51,276 nucleotides of DNA from NCBI GenBank assembly GCA_015487015.1, contig WFQP01000033.1:1-51276 (forward strand), read 5' to 3'. This document shows positions 18,395 through 27,095 of this stretch, piece by piece. The stretch comes from Thiomicrorhabdus sp. GTDB taxonomy: Bacteria > Pseudomonadota > Gammaproteobacteria > Thiomicrospirales > Thiomicrospiraceae. Each line of letters begins with the position of its first letter. Position 1 is the stretch's first letter. Both the position numbers and the translations under genes were made by a program. Below the pieces are notes generated by a model that did not search any database, was not told the DNA's origin, and saw only the letters and a list, made by a program, of their open reading frames with translations.

Positions 18395-19135
18395 ATGAAT
18401 CGAACACAACTGGTGGCTTATTTAGATACATTTTTAGAAGTAGATCAATATAAAGATTATGCACCCAATGGATTACAGGTTGAAGGCACGGAGGAAGTGA
18501 ATATTATTGTGACGGGTGTGACCGCGTGTCAGGCGTTAGTTGATGAAGCCGTTAAGTTGAAGGCGGATGCCATTTTGGTACATCACGGCTATTTTTGGAA
18601 AAGTGAATCGTTACCCATTGTAGGGATGAAGCAAAAGCGAATTAAAAAACTGTTGTTACATGATATTAACTTGCTGGGGTATCACTTGCCTTTGGATGGG
18701 CATGCTGAGCTGGGAAACAACGCTCAGCTAGGAAAATTATGGCAGTTAGAGGATATTACCCCTGAAGCAGGTTTGCTTCGTTTAGGTTGCTTGCAAGCAC
18801 CGATGACGGTGAAGGATTTTAAAGATCAAGTGTCTTGTTCTTTAAATAGAGAAGTGTTGCATTTACCCGGTGGAAAAAATAACGTTCAAAAAATTGCTTG
18901 GTGTAGTGGCGGGGCACAGCAGTATATTGCTGAGGCGGCGGAATGGGGAGCAGACGTGTATATTAGTGGTGAAGTGTCTGAGCAAACAACACACTTGGCT
19001 CAGGAGTTGGGAGTACATTATTTTGCAGCAGGGCATCATGCAACGGAGCGTTTAGGGGTTAAGTGTTTAGGAGAGATGTTGGCGAAAAAATTTCATTTAA
19101 CACATTATTATATTGATATTGCAAACCCTGTTTAA
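18395..19135 (+). CDS. Nif3-like dinuclear metal-centre protein (YbgI-like)
   Basis: A 246-residue member of the Nif3/YbgI family, which forms toroidal hexamers with a two-metal site. Metal-ligand motifs are visible: LVHHGYFW with paired His at 63-64, YHLPLDGHAELGNN, and C-terminal FAAGHHATERLG. The family has been linked to GTP cyclohydrolase-type annotation, but the reaction is not well established. The ATG has AGG upstream. It stands alone between the his terminator and petABC. Confidence 0.9.
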   Translation: MNRTQLVAYLDTFLEVDQYKDYAPNGLQVEGTEEVNIIVTGVTACQALVDEAVKLKADAILVHHGYFWKSESLPIVGMKQKRIKKLLLHDINLLGYHLPLDGHAELGNNAQLGKLWQLEDITPEAGLLRLGCLQAPMTVKDFKDQVSCSLNREVLHLPGGKNNVQKIAWCSGGAQQYIAEAAEWGADVYISGEVSEQTTHLAQELGVHYFAAGHHATERLGVKCLGEMLAKKFHLTHYYIDIANPV

Positions 19136-19324
19136 AGAGGTATTTTGCATGCCATTTATTGAAATTAACAAACGCTAATATCTATAAATAAAATAAATAG
19201 TCTTGATAAGCTTAGTTTATGAAGATTTTAGATTTTTAGGGTTTATTTAATGACTTCCTCGGTATATACTGCCGTGATGTTTTATTTTAATAAAGATTTG
19301 CTTGCGCATAACTAGGAAGGTGAT

Positions 19325-19942
19325 ATGTCGACAGAAGATCAAATGAGTACGGGCGTGAATTTAACGCGTCGAAAAGTATTAACAGGCGCAACAGGTGTGG
19401 TTGGAGCGATTGGAGCTGGTTTTATGATGGTTCCTTTTATAGGCTCATGGCTACCAAGTGAGCGTGCTAAGGCTGCAGGTGCCCCCGTGAATGCAGATAT
19501 TAGTCAGTTACAACCGGGGCAAATGTTAACCATTTCATGGCGTGGAAAGCCTGTATGGGTTGTTCGTAGAACCCCTGAAATGTTGAAGATTTTAGCTGAG
19601 AATGTAACGGAACTACGTGACCCAAATTCAGAGGAATCTATTCAGCCGGAATACAGTAAAAATACATTTAGGTCGGTTAATAAAGAATTTTTAGTGGTGG
19701 TAGGGATTTGTACACACTTAGGTTGTGCGCCATTATACCGCCCAGCAGTAGGCTCCCCTGATATGCAGGAAGGTTGGCAAGGTGGGTTCTTCTGCCCATG
19801 TCATGGCTCTCGTTTTGATTTAGCAGGTCGTGTGGCAAAATCCGTACCTGCTCCAATAAATCTAGAGATACCTCCCTATCATTTTCTATCTAATAATATT
19901 GTTCGGGTTGGAGAAGACCCTGTTGAAGGAGGGGTTGCATAA
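19325..19942 (+). CDS. petA: ubiquinol-cytochrome c reductase Rieske iron-sulfur subunit
   Basis: Rieske 2Fe-2S subunit of the cytochrome bc1 complex. A Tat-type N-terminus (TRRKVLTGATG, 14-24) leads into the membrane anchor. Cluster ligands are in CTHLGC (129-134) and CPCHGS (157-162), giving the expected 2 Cys and 2 His. The 205-residue length is normal. The ATG is preceded by AGGAAGG. The gene overlaps petB by one base; petABC form one operon. Confidence 0.96.
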   Translation: MSTEDQMSTGVNLTRRKVLTGATGVVGAIGAGFMMVPFIGSWLPSERAKAAGAPVNADISQLQPGQMLTISWRGKPVWVVRRTPEMLKILAENVTELRDPNSEESIQPEYSKNTFRSVNKEFLVVVGICTHLGCAPLYRPAVGSPDMQEGWQGGFFCPCHGSRFDLAGRVAKSVPAPINLEIPPYHFLSNNIVRVGEDPVEGGVA

Positions 19943-21183
19943 TGTCTAATCAAACAAATGAATCATCTTCAGGAAAGTCATCGTTATTAGGTTGGTTTGA
20001 CGAACGCTATCCTGTTTCAAGCACGTGGAATAAGCACGTTGGTGAATACTATGCACCTAAAAACTTTAATTTTTGGTACTTTTTTGGCTCGTTAGCTTTG
20101 ATTGTACTGGTTAACCAAATTGTTACGGGTATTTGGTTGACCATGAGTTATCAGCCATCAAATGCAGAAGCCTTTAATTCGGTTGAGTACATTATGCGAG
20201 ATGTCGAATGGGGTTGGTTATTACGATACTTACATTCAACAGGAGCATCGGCCTTTTTTATTGTTGTTTATTTGCATATGATGCGTGCTTTGCTTTATGG
20301 ATCTTATAAAAAGCCAAGAGAACTCGTTTGGGTAATCGGTATGTTATTGTTCTTGGTATTAATGGGTGAAGCCTTTATGGGTTACTTGTTGCCTTGGGGA
20401 CAAATGTCTTTTTGGGGTGCTCAGGTTATCATCTCTTTATTTGGCGCCATACCTGTTATTGGGCCTGATTTAGCGTTATGGATTCGTGGTGACTTTGTAA
20501 TTTCAGAAGTAACATTAAACCGTTTCTTTGCTTTGCACGTTATTGCTCTGCCATTGGTGCTGGTTATTTTAGTCTTTATGCACTTGGTGGCTTTGCATCA
20601 TGTTGGATCTAATAACCCAGATGGCATTGAGATTAAAAAGCTCAAAGATAACAAAGGAATTCCTTTAGACGGTATTCGTTTCCACCCTTACTATTCGGTT
20701 AAAGATGCGATGGGTGCAGTGTTCTTCTTTATTTTGTTTGCATTGGTCTTATTCTATGCACCAGAAGGGGGGGGATATTTTATTGAAGCTCCTAACTTTG
20801 AACCAGCAAACCCACTTAAAACACCAGATCATATTGTTCCTGTTTGGTACTTTACGCCTTTCTACGCTATTTTAAGAGCGATACCAGATAAGTTCTTAGG
20901 GGTTGTTGCAATGGGTGCCGCAGTGGTTATTTTATTTGCACTGCCGTGGTTAGATCGTTGTAAGGTTAAATCGATTCGTTATCGTGGTAACTCTTATAAA
21001 GTGTTGTTAACCATATTGGTCATTAGTTTCTTTGTTTTAGGGTTTTTAGGAACACAGCCATCGACACCGCTTTATACAAAATTGGCGCAAATTTTTACGG
21101 CATTGTATTTTATGTTCTTCTTGGTGCTACCATTTACATCAGCAAATGAAAAAACCAAGCCTGTTCCAGAGAGGGTGACTTAA
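19942..21183 (+). CDS. petB: cytochrome b of the bc1 complex
   Basis: Membrane subunit binding two hemes b and quinone. The 413 residues include GWLLRYLHSTGAS and FALHVIALPLVLVILVFMHL with heme-ligand histidines, and GYLLPWGQMSFWGAQVI near the Qo site. The Qo motif, usually PEWY, is PVWY here (in HIVPVWYFTPFYAILRA). Variants at that Glu are known in some beta- and gammaproteobacteria. A G8 tract encodes Glu-Gly-Gly-Gly-Tyr in the loop before it. The gene is fused in operon with petA (one-base overlap) and petC (no gap). Confidence 0.96.
   Translation: MSNQTNESSSGKSSLLGWFDERYPVSSTWNKHVGEYYAPKNFNFWYFFGSLALIVLVNQIVTGIWLTMSYQPSNAEAFNSVEYIMRDVEWGWLLRYLHSTGASAFFIVVYLHMMRALLYGSYKKPRELVWVIGMLLFLVLMGEAFMGYLLPWGQMSFWGAQVIISLFGAIPVIGPDLALWIRGDFVISEVTLNRFFALHVIALPLVLVILVFMHLVALHHVGSNNPDGIEIKKLKDNKGIPLDGIRFHPYYSVKDAMGAVFFFILFALVLFYAPEGGGYFIEAPNFEPANPLKTPDHIVPVWYFTPFYAILRAIPDKFLGVVAMGAAVVILFALPWLDRCKVKSIRYRGNSYKVLLTILVISFFVLGFLGTQPSTPLYTKLAQIFTALYFMFFLVLPFTSANEKTKPVPERVT
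20767..20784 (+). repeat. G-tract/AT motif copy 7 (G8, in petB)
   Basis: G8 at 20767-20774 followed by ATATTTTATT. Encodes Glu-Gly-Gly-Gly-Tyr-Phe in cytochrome b. Confidence 0.7.
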
Positions 21184-21843
21184 ATGAAAAAGATTCTATG
21201 GATAGCAAGTTTGTTGTTGTTGCCAATGACAATGAATGTTCAAGCAGCGGGAGGTTACTCTATTGAGTTGGAGTCGGCTGAAAATAATATACGTGATCAA
21301 GAGTCACTGAAGCGTGGTGCGGTCTTATTTTCGAACTACTGTATGGCATGTCACTCTCTTAAATACATGCGTTACAATCGTGTCGCACGTGATTTAGGTT
21401 GGTCAGATGACGAAGTCATTACTGAGATGGCACATGGTCTTAATACCGTGACAGAGAATGTAATGACTCGTATGAACGACGGTGTTGCACGAGCAGTATT
21501 AGGCTCGGATGCGCCAGACTTATCTTTGATGGCTCGCTTGAAAGGGGATGATTATATTTATACTTTTTTACGTGCTTATCATCAGGATGAGCAAGGCAAG
21601 TGGGATAATAGCGTTCTAAAAGGAACGGCTATGCCGAACGTTTTGGAAGGAATTCAGCGCCATGCATCGCCTGACGAGTATGCCGAAGTTGCGCGTGATA
21701 TTACCAATTTCTTAGCGTATGCGGGAGAGCCTTCCAAGCTTGAACGTTTAGATTTAGGTTGGAAAGTCATCGCATTTTTATTGGTCTTGTTACTCTTACT
21801 CTATTTATTAAAAAGAGAGTATTGGCGTGACATTAAGCACTGA
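21184..21843 (+). CDS. petC: cytochrome c1 of the bc1 complex
   Basis: Heme c subunit passing electrons to soluble cytochrome c. The 219 residues have a signal peptide (ending near VQA-AG), the heme-binding motif CMACH at 53-57, an axial-Met candidate in GTAMPNVL, and a C-terminal membrane anchor (about 192-211). Length is normal for a short proteobacterial c1. A terminator follows at 21892-21928. Confidence 0.95.
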   Translation: MKKILWIASLLLLPMTMNVQAAGGYSIELESAENNIRDQESLKRGAVLFSNYCMACHSLKYMRYNRVARDLGWSDDEVITEMAHGLNTVTENVMTRMNDGVARAVLGSDAPDLSLMARLKGDDYIYTFLRAYHQDEQGKWDNSVLKGTAMPNVLEGIQRHASPDEYAEVARDITNFLAYAGEPSKLERLDLGWKVIAFLLVLLLLLYLLKREYWRDIKH

Positions 21844-21891
21844 TTATAAGAAATGAGGGTAATTTTCTTCATTTCTGAACACTGAGTATTT

Positions 21892-21928
21892 AAAAAAGCT
21901 CTACCTATTGTGGTAGGGCTTTTTTTTT
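21892..21928 (+). terminator. intrinsic terminator after petABC
   Basis: Stem AAAAAAGCTCTACC (21892-21905) with GGTAGGGCTTTTTT (from 21912), one G-T wobble, six-base loop and a run of nine T. Confidence 0.85.
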
Positions 21929-21983
21929 AAGTAAGACATTTCATTACGGGTTCTACACGTGGTGAATTTAATGGAGAGTATAG

Positions 21984-23528
21984 ATGGATATAACGTGGGT
22001 AAATACTGTATTAGACTGGATGGCAATGCTCTTTATTCTGGTTGTTGGATTTATATTTCTTTTAATTGTTGTGTACTACTTTATTGACCGTTTTCAAACA
22101 GAACACGCTATTCGTCACAACTACCCCGTGATTGCGCGTTTTCGGTATCTGTTTGAATACTTAGGTACCTTTTTACGTCAATACATGTTTGCAGCCGACC
22201 AGGATGAACGTCCGTTTAACCGTGCACAAAGAAGTTGGGTATATCGAGCGGGTAAAAACTTATCAACCACCGAAGCATTTGGATCGACTCGAAATATTAG
22301 CTTTCCCGGTAAAATACTGTTTACTAGCTGTCCGTTTCCACTGCTCGAGCGTGATGCAGTTTCTTCCCCCCCCCTAGTGATTGGACCAAATTGTAAAACA
22401 CCTTTTAAAGCGACCTCTATTTTTAATATATCAGGAATGAGTTTTGGTGCATTGTCTAAGCCTGCGGTGTTAGCTTTAAGCAAGGGGGCTAAAAAATCTG
22501 GTTGCTGGATGAATACGGGAGAAGGCGGAATCTCTCCTTATCATTTGGAAGGGGGCGCAGATTTAGTGGCCCAAATTGGAACTGCTAAATATGGCTATCG
22601 TGATAAAAATGGTAATTTGAGTAATGAAAAATTGAGAGAAGCGGCCGCGATAGAGCAAGTTAGAATGTTCGAAATTAAACTCAGTCAAGGTGCCAAACCA
22701 GGAAAGGGTGGGATTTTACCTGCAGCGAAAATTACTAAAGAAATTGCTGAAATTAGAGGGATTCCTGTTGGCGAAAGTTCGATTAGTCCAAATCGACATG
22801 CGGACATTGCCTGTAATGATGATCTGTTGGAGATGATTACTCGTATACGAGAGGTAACAGGCAAGCCTGTGGGTTTTAAATTTGTAATGGGGTCACCCGA
22901 GTGGCTGGAGAGCCTTTGTATTCGAATTAATGAAGTGGGTAAAGAGACTGCGCCAGACTTTATTACCATTGATGGAGCTGAAGGCGGGACAGGATCTGCT
23001 CCTGTTGCATTGATGGATGATGTAGGGATTTCATTAAATGAGTCTCTTCCTTATGTGATTGATATTTTGACTAAATATGGTTTACGAGATCAGGTTCGAG
23101 TGATCGCTTCGGGTAAATTAACCAATCCAACGATGGTGGCTTGGGCATTGGCCGTGGGTACTGATTTTATTGCCTCTGCACGTGGGTTTATGTTCTCGCT
23201 AGGGTGTATTCAGTCTATGCACTGCCATAAAGATACGTGCCCAACAGGCATTGCCACACATAATGTACGTTTGCAAAGTGGTTTATCGCCTAAGATTAAA
23301 TCTCAACGTGTGATGAACTATCACCATAACCTGATTCATGAAGTTGAGCTGATTGCCCACTCTTGTGGGGTCACAGAACCACGTGGTTTAACTCGCCAGC
23401 ATGTTCGTATTGTGCAAAATAGCAGTCGCTCTCAACCATTTTCAGAGATATTTCCAGATGAAACGCCCATTGAATTTCAAGGAATTTCTGTTGAGGTGAC
23501 TTCGGCCAGTACATCTGAGCGTAAATAA
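21984..23528 (+). CDS. membrane-anchored FMN-binding glutamate-synthase-like protein
   Basis: A 514-residue protein with one N-terminal membrane helix (about 12-32) followed by a domain like the central and FMN-binding region of glutamate synthase (GltB). GEGGISPYHLEGGADLVAQIG and DGAEGGTGSAP are FMN/2-oxoglutarate-site motifs, and CIQSMHCHKDTC has the C-x5-C-x4-C spacing of the GOGAT 3Fe-4S cluster. It lacks the amidotransferase domain, so it cannot use glutamine by itself. The family's reaction is unknown. The ATG has GGAGAG five bases upstream. radA follows after five bases. Confidence 0.88.
   Translation: MDITWVNTVLDWMAMLFILVVGFIFLLIVVYYFIDRFQTEHAIRHNYPVIARFRYLFEYLGTFLRQYMFAADQDERPFNRAQRSWVYRAGKNLSTTEAFGSTRNISFPGKILFTSCPFPLLERDAVSSPPLVIGPNCKTPFKATSIFNISGMSFGALSKPAVLALSKGAKKSGCWMNTGEGGISPYHLEGGADLVAQIGTAKYGYRDKNGNLSNEKLREAAAIEQVRMFEIKLSQGAKPGKGGILPAAKITKEIAEIRGIPVGESSISPNRHADIACNDDLLEMITRIREVTGKPVGFKFVMGSPEWLESLCIRINEVGKETAPDFITIDGAEGGTGSAPVALMDDVGISLNESLPYVIDILTKYGLRDQVRVIASGKLTNPTMVAWALAVGTDFIASARGFMFSLGCIQSMHCHKDTCPTGIATHNVRLQSGLSPKIKSQRVMNYHHNLIHEVELIAHSCGVTEPRGLTRQHVRIVQNSSRSQPFSEIFPDETPIEFQGISVEVTSASTSERK
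22360..22374 (-). repeat. G-tract/AT motif copy 8 (G9, weak AT flank)
   Basis: C9 at 22366-22374 preceded by TTTCTT; minus strand reads G9 then AAGAAA. In the glutamate-synthase-like gene it encodes Ser-Ser-Pro-Pro-Leu. Confidence 0.65.
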
Positions 23529-23533
23529 ACAGT

Positions 23534-24913
23534 ATGGCAAAAGTAAAATCAGCTTACGTTTGTACCGATTGCGGTGCAGATCATTCACAATGGCAAGGGC
23601 AATGTGCAGCATGCAGTGCTTGGAATACGTTACAAGAGATTAAGCTCAACTCAGCTAAAAGCAGTGCCATTCCTACCGTGCCCACCAGATCCTCTAAAGG
23701 GTATTCGGGTGCGGTTGAAGCGAAGGTCAAAAATATTTCTGATGTGGACCTTGCCGAAGTCCCGCGAATTTCATCCAGCATGAAAGAGCTAGACCGAGTA
23801 TTAGGCGGGGGCATTGTACCGGGTTCGGTTGTCTTGATTGGCGGTGATCCTGGGGTTGGAAAGTCCTCTATTTTATTGCAAGTAATGTGTCACTTAAGTA
23901 CGGAATACAATGTACTGTATGTCACGGGAGAGGAGTCGTTACAACAGGTGGCGTTGCGAGCCAAACGAATGCAATTACCGGATGAAAAGTTGCGCTTATT
24001 GACAGAGACGGATGTGGAGCTGATTGCTCACTCTGCACTCTCAGAATCACCCAAAATTATGGTAGTGGACTCTATTCAAACTATGCAACTGGCTGAGGTG
24101 TCAGGTGCAGCAGGCGGGGTATCTCAAGTTCGGGAGTCGGCGGCTTTTTTAACGCGGTTTGCCAAACAAAATAATATTGCGATTTTTTTAGTGGGTCATG
24201 TGACAAAATCGGGCGAAGTCGCTGGTCCTCGTGTATTAGAGCATATTGTGGATACGGTCGTGTTTTTAGAGGGTCAATCTGACAGTCGTTTTAGAACCTT
24301 GAGGGCAATTAAAAATCGTTTTGGTGCGGTGAATGAGTTGGGTGTGTTTGCGATGACCGATAAAGGGATGAAGCAGATTAAAAACCCCTCAGCGATTTTT
24401 TTATCCCGTGGTGAAGCGGTTTCATCTGGCTCAGTTGTAATGGTGGTTTGGGAAGGCTCACGTCCGTTATTGGTTGAAATTCAAGCCTTAGTGGATGATT
24501 CACTTTACGGTGCGCCTAAGCGTGTCATGGTTGGCTTGGACCAAAATCGTATCGCGATGTTATTAGCGGTCATGCACCGACATGGCGGTATACAGGCCAG
24601 CGATCAAGATGTCTATGTGAATGTAGTGGGGGGGGTAAAAATTACGGAAACCTCGGCAGACTTAGCCGTTTTATCCGCTATATTATCCAGTATGCGAGAT
24701 CAACCGCTTTCACAGGAGTTGATTATTTTTGGTGAAGTGGGATTGGCAGGAGAGATTCGGCCTGTACCTAGTGGTCAAGAGCGTTTGTTTGAAGCGGCAA
24801 AGCACGGTTTTAAACGAGCCATTGTGCCTCTTGGTAATGTGCCTAAAAATGGCATACCGGGTATGGAAATCATTGGGGTTAAAAACTTACAGCAAGCGCT
24901 GGAAGGCCTTTAA
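23534..24913 (+). CDS. radA: DNA repair protein RadA
   Basis: RecA-like branch-migration helicase of homologous recombination and, in several bacteria, natural transformation. The 459 residues have an N-terminal zinc finger (Cys10, 13, 24, 27), Walker A GDPGVGKS (104-111), the RadA-specific KNRFG motif and a Lon-protease-like C-terminal domain (NVVGGVKITETSADLAVLS). The G8 tract encodes Val-Gly-Gly-Val-Lys in that conserved stretch. It lies five bases behind the FMN-protein gene. Confidence 0.96.
   Translation: MAKVKSAYVCTDCGADHSQWQGQCAACSAWNTLQEIKLNSAKSSAIPTVPTRSSKGYSGAVEAKVKNISDVDLAEVPRISSSMKELDRVLGGGIVPGSVVLIGGDPGVGKSSILLQVMCHLSTEYNVLYVTGEESLQQVALRAKRMQLPDEKLRLLTETDVELIAHSALSESPKIMVVDSIQTMQLAEVSGAAGGVSQVRESAAFLTRFAKQNNIAIFLVGHVTKSGEVAGPRVLEHIVDTVVFLEGQSDSRFRTLRAIKNRFGAVNELGVFAMTDKGMKQIKNPSAIFLSRGEAVSSGSVVMVVWEGSRPLLVEIQALVDDSLYGAPKRVMVGLDQNRIAMLLAVMHRHGGIQASDQDVYVNVVGGVKITETSADLAVLSAILSSMRDQPLSQELIIFGEVGLAGEIRPVPSGQERLFEAAKHGFKRAIVPLGNVPKNGIPGMEIIGVKNLQQALEGL
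24628..24644 (+). repeat. G-tract/AT motif copy 9 (G8, in radA)
   Basis: G8 at 24628-24635 followed by TAAAAATTA. Encodes the conserved Val-Gly-Gly-Val-Lys-Ile of RadA with two GGG codons. Confidence 0.8.
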
Positions 24914-24965
24914 ATTCTGGATGCACTGCTTTATTAGCAGTGTTAGAATAGCAACCAATTTCTTC

Positions 24966-24992
24966 AAACCTTTTAGGTTTTTGTATTTTTTT
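24966..24992 (+). terminator. weak terminator after radA
   Basis: AAACCT (24966-24971) pairs with AGGTTT (24975-24980), followed by TTGTATTTTTTTT. A second small hairpin (CACTGCT/AGCAGTG, 24924-24942) lies just upstream without a T-run. Confidence 0.4.
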
Positions 24993-25034
24993 TGAGCAAC
25001 TAATTTTAATTATATTTATTTTGGAGTTTTGTCT

Positions 25035-26300
25035 ATGCACAACCGTAAATTAACCGTAGCTATGTTGATGGCTCTGGCCACCCCTTCTGTTTATGCCGCC
25101 GGATTTGCTTTAATTGAGCAAAGCGCAAGTGGTCAAGGCCTCTCTTATGCAGGTGCTGCGGCTAATGCGGAAGATGCGAGTGTTATGTGGTTCAACCCTG
25201 CTGGGTTAACAGAAGTGGCGGGGAATGAAGCCATTTTAGCGGGTCATTTGATTGTGCCTAAGTCTGAATTTAGTAATGAAGGATCTTATACGACCTATTC
25301 AGGATCGATTTCAGGCAATGATGATAATGGCGCGACTAATGGGTTTGTTCCTAACCTTTATTGGAAAGGGAAGTATTCAGGTTATGATTTAGGGCTGGGT
25401 ATTAATGTTCCTTTTGGTCAAAAAATTAAATATGAAGATAATTGGGTAGGGCGCTATCATGCGATTGAAACTAATTTAAAGACCATTAACATTAATCCAT
25501 CGATTGCTAAAAAAATAAATGATCAGCTCTCTTTTGGTTTTGGGTTGAATGCGCAGTATGTTGATATATTATTGAGCAGTAAAATCGACAATACGCTTGC
25601 AGGAAATCCTGCGGCAGGAGATGGAGACGCGGAAGTGACTGCGGACAGCTGGGCCTATGGGTATAATTTAGGGCTGTTCTATCAGCCGACCTCTTCAACG
25701 GATTTAGGGGTATCATATCGTTCATCAGTGACCCACTTTGCAAAAGGGAAGGTAGACTATACAAATGTAACCAACGCGGGGGCATTAACAACACTGGTAG
25801 ATGCTGATGCAAAAGCAACGGTTAGTTTACCTGCAAACTTATCGTTTAGTGTAAATCAAGGGGTGAGTGATAAACTGCAAATTTTAGCCGATGCCACTTG
25901 GACGCAGTGGAGTGATTACAAAGAGTTGGTGGTAAACTTTGATTCAGCTCAGCCGGATACCAATACTCGTCAAGACTTTAAAGACAGCTGGCGTTTATCG
26001 TTAGGGGGTATTTATCAATTGAGTGATGCTCTGAAATTACGAGCGGGTGTGGCATTTGATCAAACGCCTGTTTCTAATCCTGAAAATAGAAGCCCGAGAA
26101 CACCTGATGTGGATCGTAAATGGTTTTCAGTTGGGCTTGGATATAAGTTAAGCAATTCTCTTAATGTGGATGTGGCTTACAGTCACTTAGCAGAAGATAA
26201 AGCTAAAGTCGATTACACTACCAATGATGCTCAATATTTGGTGGGTGAGTACAGTAATGCAGTGGATATTTTCAGTGCACAAATTGTTTGGAAGTATTGA
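25035..26300 (+). CDS. FadL/OMPP1/TodX-family outer-membrane transporter
   Basis: Beta-barrel channel for hydrophobic compounds such as long-chain fatty acids. From the ATG at 25035 (GGAG eight bases upstream; the TTG at 25029 is less likely) the protein has 421 residues. A signal peptide ends near VYA-AG, and the mature N-terminus GFALIEQSASGQGLSYAGAA is the FadL signature, with NPAGLTEV following. The C-terminal IVWKY is a proper barrel-insertion signal (aromatic last residue). Substrate is not predictable. The gene converges with hvfX across a long terminator. Confidence 0.93.
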   Translation: MHNRKLTVAMLMALATPSVYAAGFALIEQSASGQGLSYAGAAANAEDASVMWFNPAGLTEVAGNEAILAGHLIVPKSEFSNEGSYTTYSGSISGNDDNGATNGFVPNLYWKGKYSGYDLGLGINVPFGQKIKYEDNWVGRYHAIETNLKTININPSIAKKINDQLSFGFGLNAQYVDILLSSKIDNTLAGNPAAGDGDAEVTADSWAYGYNLGLFYQPTSSTDLGVSYRSSVTHFAKGKVDYTNVTNAGALTTLVDADAKATVSLPANLSFSVNQGVSDKLQILADATWTQWSDYKELVVNFDSAQPDTNTRQDFKDSWRLSLGGIYQLSDALKLRAGVAFDQTPVSNPENRSPRTPDVDRKWFSVGLGYKLSNSLNVDVAYSHLAEDKAKVDYTTNDAQYLVGEYSNAVDIFSAQIVWKY

Positions 26301-26337
26301 TTTTTAGGGGATATTTCTTCTTTAAATAATTGATTTT

Positions 26338-26376
26338 AAAAAGGCCTGTTTAGAGTTTCTAAACAGGCCTTTTTTT
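26338..26376. terminator. bidirectional terminator between fadL and hvfX-like gene
   Basis: A perfect 17-base stem starting AAAAAGGCCTGTTTAGA at 26338 and closing at 26374, with a 3-base loop and A/T runs on both sides. It serves both convergent genes. Confidence 0.88.
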
Positions 26377-26390
26377 ATGGGAATTTTTTT

Positions 26391-26987
26391 TTAAGACATG
26401 CAGCGCTTACGAACCCAATAATCCACGCTAATAAATTTTCCCCCGCCTATTACAAACAGTGCAAACAGCATGATTAAGTAGGTAACAGCCCATTCGATAC
26501 CGTTGTTACTGACGATTAAGCTACCATGTTCAGTAAGCCAGTCGTAATTACCGTGAGTTTGTAAAATTTCTTTAGATTTTTCGAGTCGTTCTAAGGCGCT
26601 TTCAGCGTTGCTGGATGCCCAAGGGGACATGAGGTCGTGTACTGCTTGCCAGCCATTTTGCCAGTGAACACTGGTGATGGCGACGATCATGGTAACCATA
26701 AGGGGAATGGTTGCCCAACGTGTTGCAAAGCCAAAGAGTAACAGTATTGCACCACCGACTTCGGCCGATGTGGCTAGCAATGCAAGAAGCTCAGGAAAGG
26801 GAAGGCCTAGCCCCCATTGTTCATTGCCAAACCAAGCCACAATATCATCAAAAGTATTCACTTTATTCATTCCTGCCACCCAAAATACAGGGACTAAGTA
26901 GAGGCGTAAGCTGAGCGAGGCCAGAAAAGAGAGTGATTGAACATTTGTATCTATGATGTGTTGACACTTGGTGAGTAGGTTTTTCAT
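26391..26987 (-). CDS. HvfX-like DoxX-family membrane protein
   Basis: A 198-residue protein with four hydrophobic segments of the DoxX fold. SLRLYLVPVFWVAGMNKV, VAWFGNEQWGLGLPFPEL, LFGFATRWATIPLMVTM and NNGIEWAVTYLIMLFALF match proteins called HvfX, found with HvfA/B/C clusters that make a copper-binding modified peptide. No hvfA, hvfB or hvfC is adjacent here, so this is an orphan copy. The call is recognition of the family pattern; a role in copper handling is only inferred. Residues 102-140 form a loop rich in charge. An inverted repeat and a G8 motif lie upstream. Confidence 0.75.
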   Translation of the reverse strand: MKNLLTKCQHIIDTNVQSLSFLASLSLRLYLVPVFWVAGMNKVNTFDDIVAWFGNEQWGLGLPFPELLALLATSAEVGGAILLLFGFATRWATIPLMVTMIVAITSVHWQNGWQAVHDLMSPWASSNAESALERLEKSKEILQTHGNYDWLTEHGSLIVSNNGIEWAVTYLIMLFALFVIGGGKFISVDYWVRKRCMS

Positions 26988-27026
26988 GTTGAACCTTTAC
27001 TGTATTTTATTGTGTTTGTTGGGGGG

Positions 27027-27055
27027 AAAGTAGGCCTGTTATAAAGACCTACTTT
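27027..27055. promoter_or_regulatory. inverted repeat upstream of hvfX-like gene, possible operator
   Basis: AAAGTAGG (27027-27034) and CCTACTTT (27048-27055) form an 8-base perfect inverted repeat with a 13-base spacer, starting 40 bases before the hvfX start. There is no T-run, and the half-site spacing of about two helical turns is typical of dimeric regulators. Function is inferred. Confidence 0.4.
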
Positions 27056-27073
27056 GAATGGGTTTTATTACAA

Positions 27074-27095
27074 GGGGGGGGAGAAAATTTATTTT
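27074..27095 (+). repeat. G-tract/AT motif copy 10 (G8)
   Basis: G8 at 27074-27081 followed by AGAAAATTTATTTT. Intergenic, upstream of the hvfX-like gene. A shorter G6 at 27021-27026 lies between it and the gene. Confidence 0.8.
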
